Assembly (NCBI GenBank): GCA_012838315.1 | Contig: DUPM01000157.1 | Span: 1-62,569, forward strand | Source: Clostridiaceae bacterium | GTDB taxonomy: Bacteria; Bacillota; Clostridia; Saccharofermentanales; Saccharofermentanaceae | Reading direction: 5' to 3' | DNA: 62,569 bases | Part shown: positions 61,052 to 62,569 of the stretch, in pieces | Numbering within the stretch: position 1 is the first letter of the stretch | Layout of the letters: every line of letters starts with the position of its first letter | The notes under the pieces: model-generated | What the model was told of the DNA's origin: nothing | What the model saw: only the letters and a program-made list of their open reading frames with translations | Database searches by the model: none | Program-made: the position numbers and the translations under genes

Positions 61052-62569
61052 TTAGAGATCCGGATCAAATTTAAGCGGTTCAAATTCATTCTCTATCAAT
61101 ATGTCACTATCGTTTGGAAAATGCAGTTCCGATTTCTCGAGGTGAGTCTCTTCCTTGGTGATCTCAGCAGTATCTTTTAGTACCGCTGCTTTTGATTCTT
61201 CCATCATCTCCATCTTCAACCGAACCGGAATAGGCTTCTGAACGTCATCTTTGGCTTCTGTTTCTTTTAGTTGCGGTGAAACCACCTCTTGTTCTGCAAG
61301 AATTGGAAGCGAACCAAGGTTCACTTGGCGAACCGAGGGGTTATGTTGAATCACACTTTGGGCATCTTGAGTATCTGCACGATGCGTACTTTTCGACGCT
61401 TCTGCTTCAAGATTCTGATTCGAAACCTTCTGAATACCAAATTCATCACCAAACAGCAACGTTGGTATCACCGTAGATTTCTCAACCTTGTCAATTTGTT
61501 TATCTTCATCGTTATCATAAGGATAAGCGAAAGCATCGTCTGTATCTGTAGACATTGAATGATACCCTTCATAGTTTACATCCTCATCATCAACGGTATT
61601 CATGCGACTCTTGATATAAAGAATAATCATGGAAGCAAGAAGAATGAGTATCAACAAGCAAGCGATGTAAAAGAGTAGTGTAAGGGGATTCTTAAAGTTC
61701 GTCAGCATAGCACCAAGCGACTCATTCTCTGTCGATTGTTCAACGAGCACATCCGTCTGTGACTGTGATGGAATGACCGTAGTGGGCGCCAGTGTGGGTT
61801 CAGGAGACAGCGTGGGCGTCGGCAAAACAATAACCACTTCACCGCGATAAGGCATAATCAATTTCTGCTCTATGTCATAGTAATAAAAACTTCCAATCCC
61901 GTCTTCACCCAAAAGAAATACCAGAATCTGAGGATTAAGCGGATCACTGATGAGTCGAAATGCCGTAATAATCTGAGTATCATACTCGAAATCAAAGGCT
62001 TCATAACCTTTTGGTATTGGAGTCGCTGCATTCGGTTGCATAAACACCAAACGTTTCTCGGCCTGACTGTAGTAGATATACGGCATAACCGTCGAATTAA
62101 CCTCATCATAGATAAAATAGCGCTGCCCTTGATCCGTTAGCAAAGATACTAGCAACAGAACGGTCTGATTGGGTAAAACGGTCTTAATGACAGGAATATC
62201 TACTCCCTTGTATTTAGCTGTCGTCATACTGAACCCCTCAAGTACAGAAGACGGATCGTCAAAATTCAAGATGACGAACTCCTGGCCTCGATATGTCATT
62301 AAAGGCAATGGTATCGGTGAAGGAGTCGGCGAAGGTGTCGGCCCTTGCGCACGCGTGACAGATATGGAGTATACTTTTGTCGCTCCGTTTTCTGCAGTGA
62401 CGGTAATCTTCACAGTATTCGCTCCAGGCTTCAAATTATTCTGCACACCATTGAGAGCAACAGACGCCTTAGCATCAGCTGGGACTGCGGATACCGTAAT
62501 CTTGGATACCGTTTCTTCAACGTTCATAGAATATGATGTCGTGCCCGCAGCAAATGCGGGAGACAAGGA
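61052..62569 (-). CDS. Cadherin-like beta-sandwich single-pass membrane protein (5' end missing)
   Basis: The frame is open at the window edge, so the N-terminus is missing. Visible are a cadherin-like beta-sandwich repeat (LSPAFAAGTTSYSMNV through VYSISVTRAQG, about residues 1-72), a Pro/Thr-rich linker, a region of about 180 residues, a second Pro/Thr linker, one membrane helix (about 292-316) and a long acidic cytoplasmic tail. It thus has an extracellular cell-surface part and an inside tail, like the 17343-19751 protein in reverse. The TTG at 62564-62566 is inside the repeat and is not the start. Confidence 0.82.
   Translation of the reverse strand, partial: SLSPAFAAGTTSYSMNVEETVSKITVSAVPADAKASVALNGVQNNLKPGANTVKITVTAENGATKVYSISVTRAQGPTPSPTPSPIPLPLMTYRGQEFVILNFDDPSSVLEGFSMTTAKYKGVDIPVIKTVLPNQTVLLLVSLLTDQGQRYFIYDEVNSTVMPYIYYSQAEKRLVFMQPNAATPIPKGYEAFDFEYDTQIITAFRLISDPLNPQILVFLLGEDGIGSFYYYDIEQKLIMPYRGEVVIVLPTPTLSPEPTLAPTTVIPSQSQTDVLVEQSTENESLGAMLTNFKNPLTLLFYIACLLILILLASMIILYIKSRMNTVDDEDVNYEGYHSMSTDTDDAFAYPYDNDEDKQIDKVEKSTVIPTLLFGDEFGIQKVSNQNLEAEASKSTHRADTQDAQSVIQHNPSVRQVNLGSLPILAEQEVVSPQLKETEAKDDVQKPIPVRLKMEMMEESKAAVLKDTAEITKEETHLEKSELHFPNDSDILIENEFEPLKFDPDL

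Overview
The window looks like a chromosomal segment of a low-to-moderate G+C, anaerobic Gram-positive bacterium of the class Clostridia; an Oscillospiraceae/Saccharofermentans-like lineage is my guess. The signs are a CIRCE-controlled groESL operon, an LCP-family wall ligase, an LTA-synthase-type sulfatase, DUF975 and HndB-like proteins, an [FeFe]-hydrogenase-like sensory cluster, strong GGAGG ribosome binding sites and frequent TTG/GTG starts. Most genes lie on the minus strand. No phage, transposase, integrase, CRISPR array or rRNA is visible, no intergenic stretch exceeds about 300 bases, and all tRNA genes encode CCA.

Layout. 1-4.5 kb: start of a DUF6106-like gene, groEL, groES with promoter and CIRCE, LCP protein, galE. 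4.6-8.4 kb (plus strand): GH1 glycosidase and an OmpR-type two-component pair. 8.4-16.8 kb (minus): a three-gene membrane operon of unknown function (sensor-like protein, sensor-MFS fusion, sigma-region-2-like membrane protein), an LTA-synthase-like enzyme, a CDF metal transporter and an acidic lipoprotein with a poly-Asp/Glu tract. 16.9-17.2 kb: tRNA-fMet and tRNA-Leu. 17.3-19.8 kb (plus): an 802-residue single-pass, Asp/Ser-rich protein. 19.8-24.8 kb (minus): malic enzyme, PHP phosphatase, Lrp/AsnC regulator, aminotransferase and release factor 2 in one run.

24.8-29.9 kb (minus): DRTGG protein, anti-sigma-like ATPase, [FeFe]-hydrogenase-like iron-sulfur protein, second DRTGG-like protein, PHP protein, second GHKL ATPase, HndB-like [2Fe-2S] protein and a DUF975 protein. 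No catalytic hydrogenase or NuoF follows, so this is probably a redox-sensing and signalling module. 30-32 kb (plus): long glutamine synthetase. 32-39.5 kb (minus): ACT protein and homoserine dehydrogenase, then housekeeping genes (XTP pyrophosphatase, NOL1/NOP2/Sun methyltransferase, M3 peptidase, argS). 39.6-40.6 kb: MraY/WecA-like transferase.

40.7-44.8 kb (minus) is the most striking region. It is a compact four-gene operon encoding a tail-anchored kinase-like protein with an N-terminal PIN-like domain, a TerY-like VWA protein, a tail-anchored PP2C phosphatase and a small acidic protein: a membrane-tethered variant of the TerY-kinase-phosphatase triad. 45-56.4 kb (minus): lysA, a membrane MutS-like ATPase coupled to a sirtuin, a transglutaminase lipoprotein, a deacetylase-like protein coupled to a type IIA topoisomerase subunit A, and subunit B. 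56.6-62.6 kb: tRNA-Arg and tRNA-Gly, an SH3b lipoprotein, a GNAT acetyltransferase, NAD synthetase, an SDR dehydrogenase and a truncated cadherin-like membrane protein.

Names rest on motif and family recognition by eye. No database search was run, and residue positions marked 'about' are estimates.
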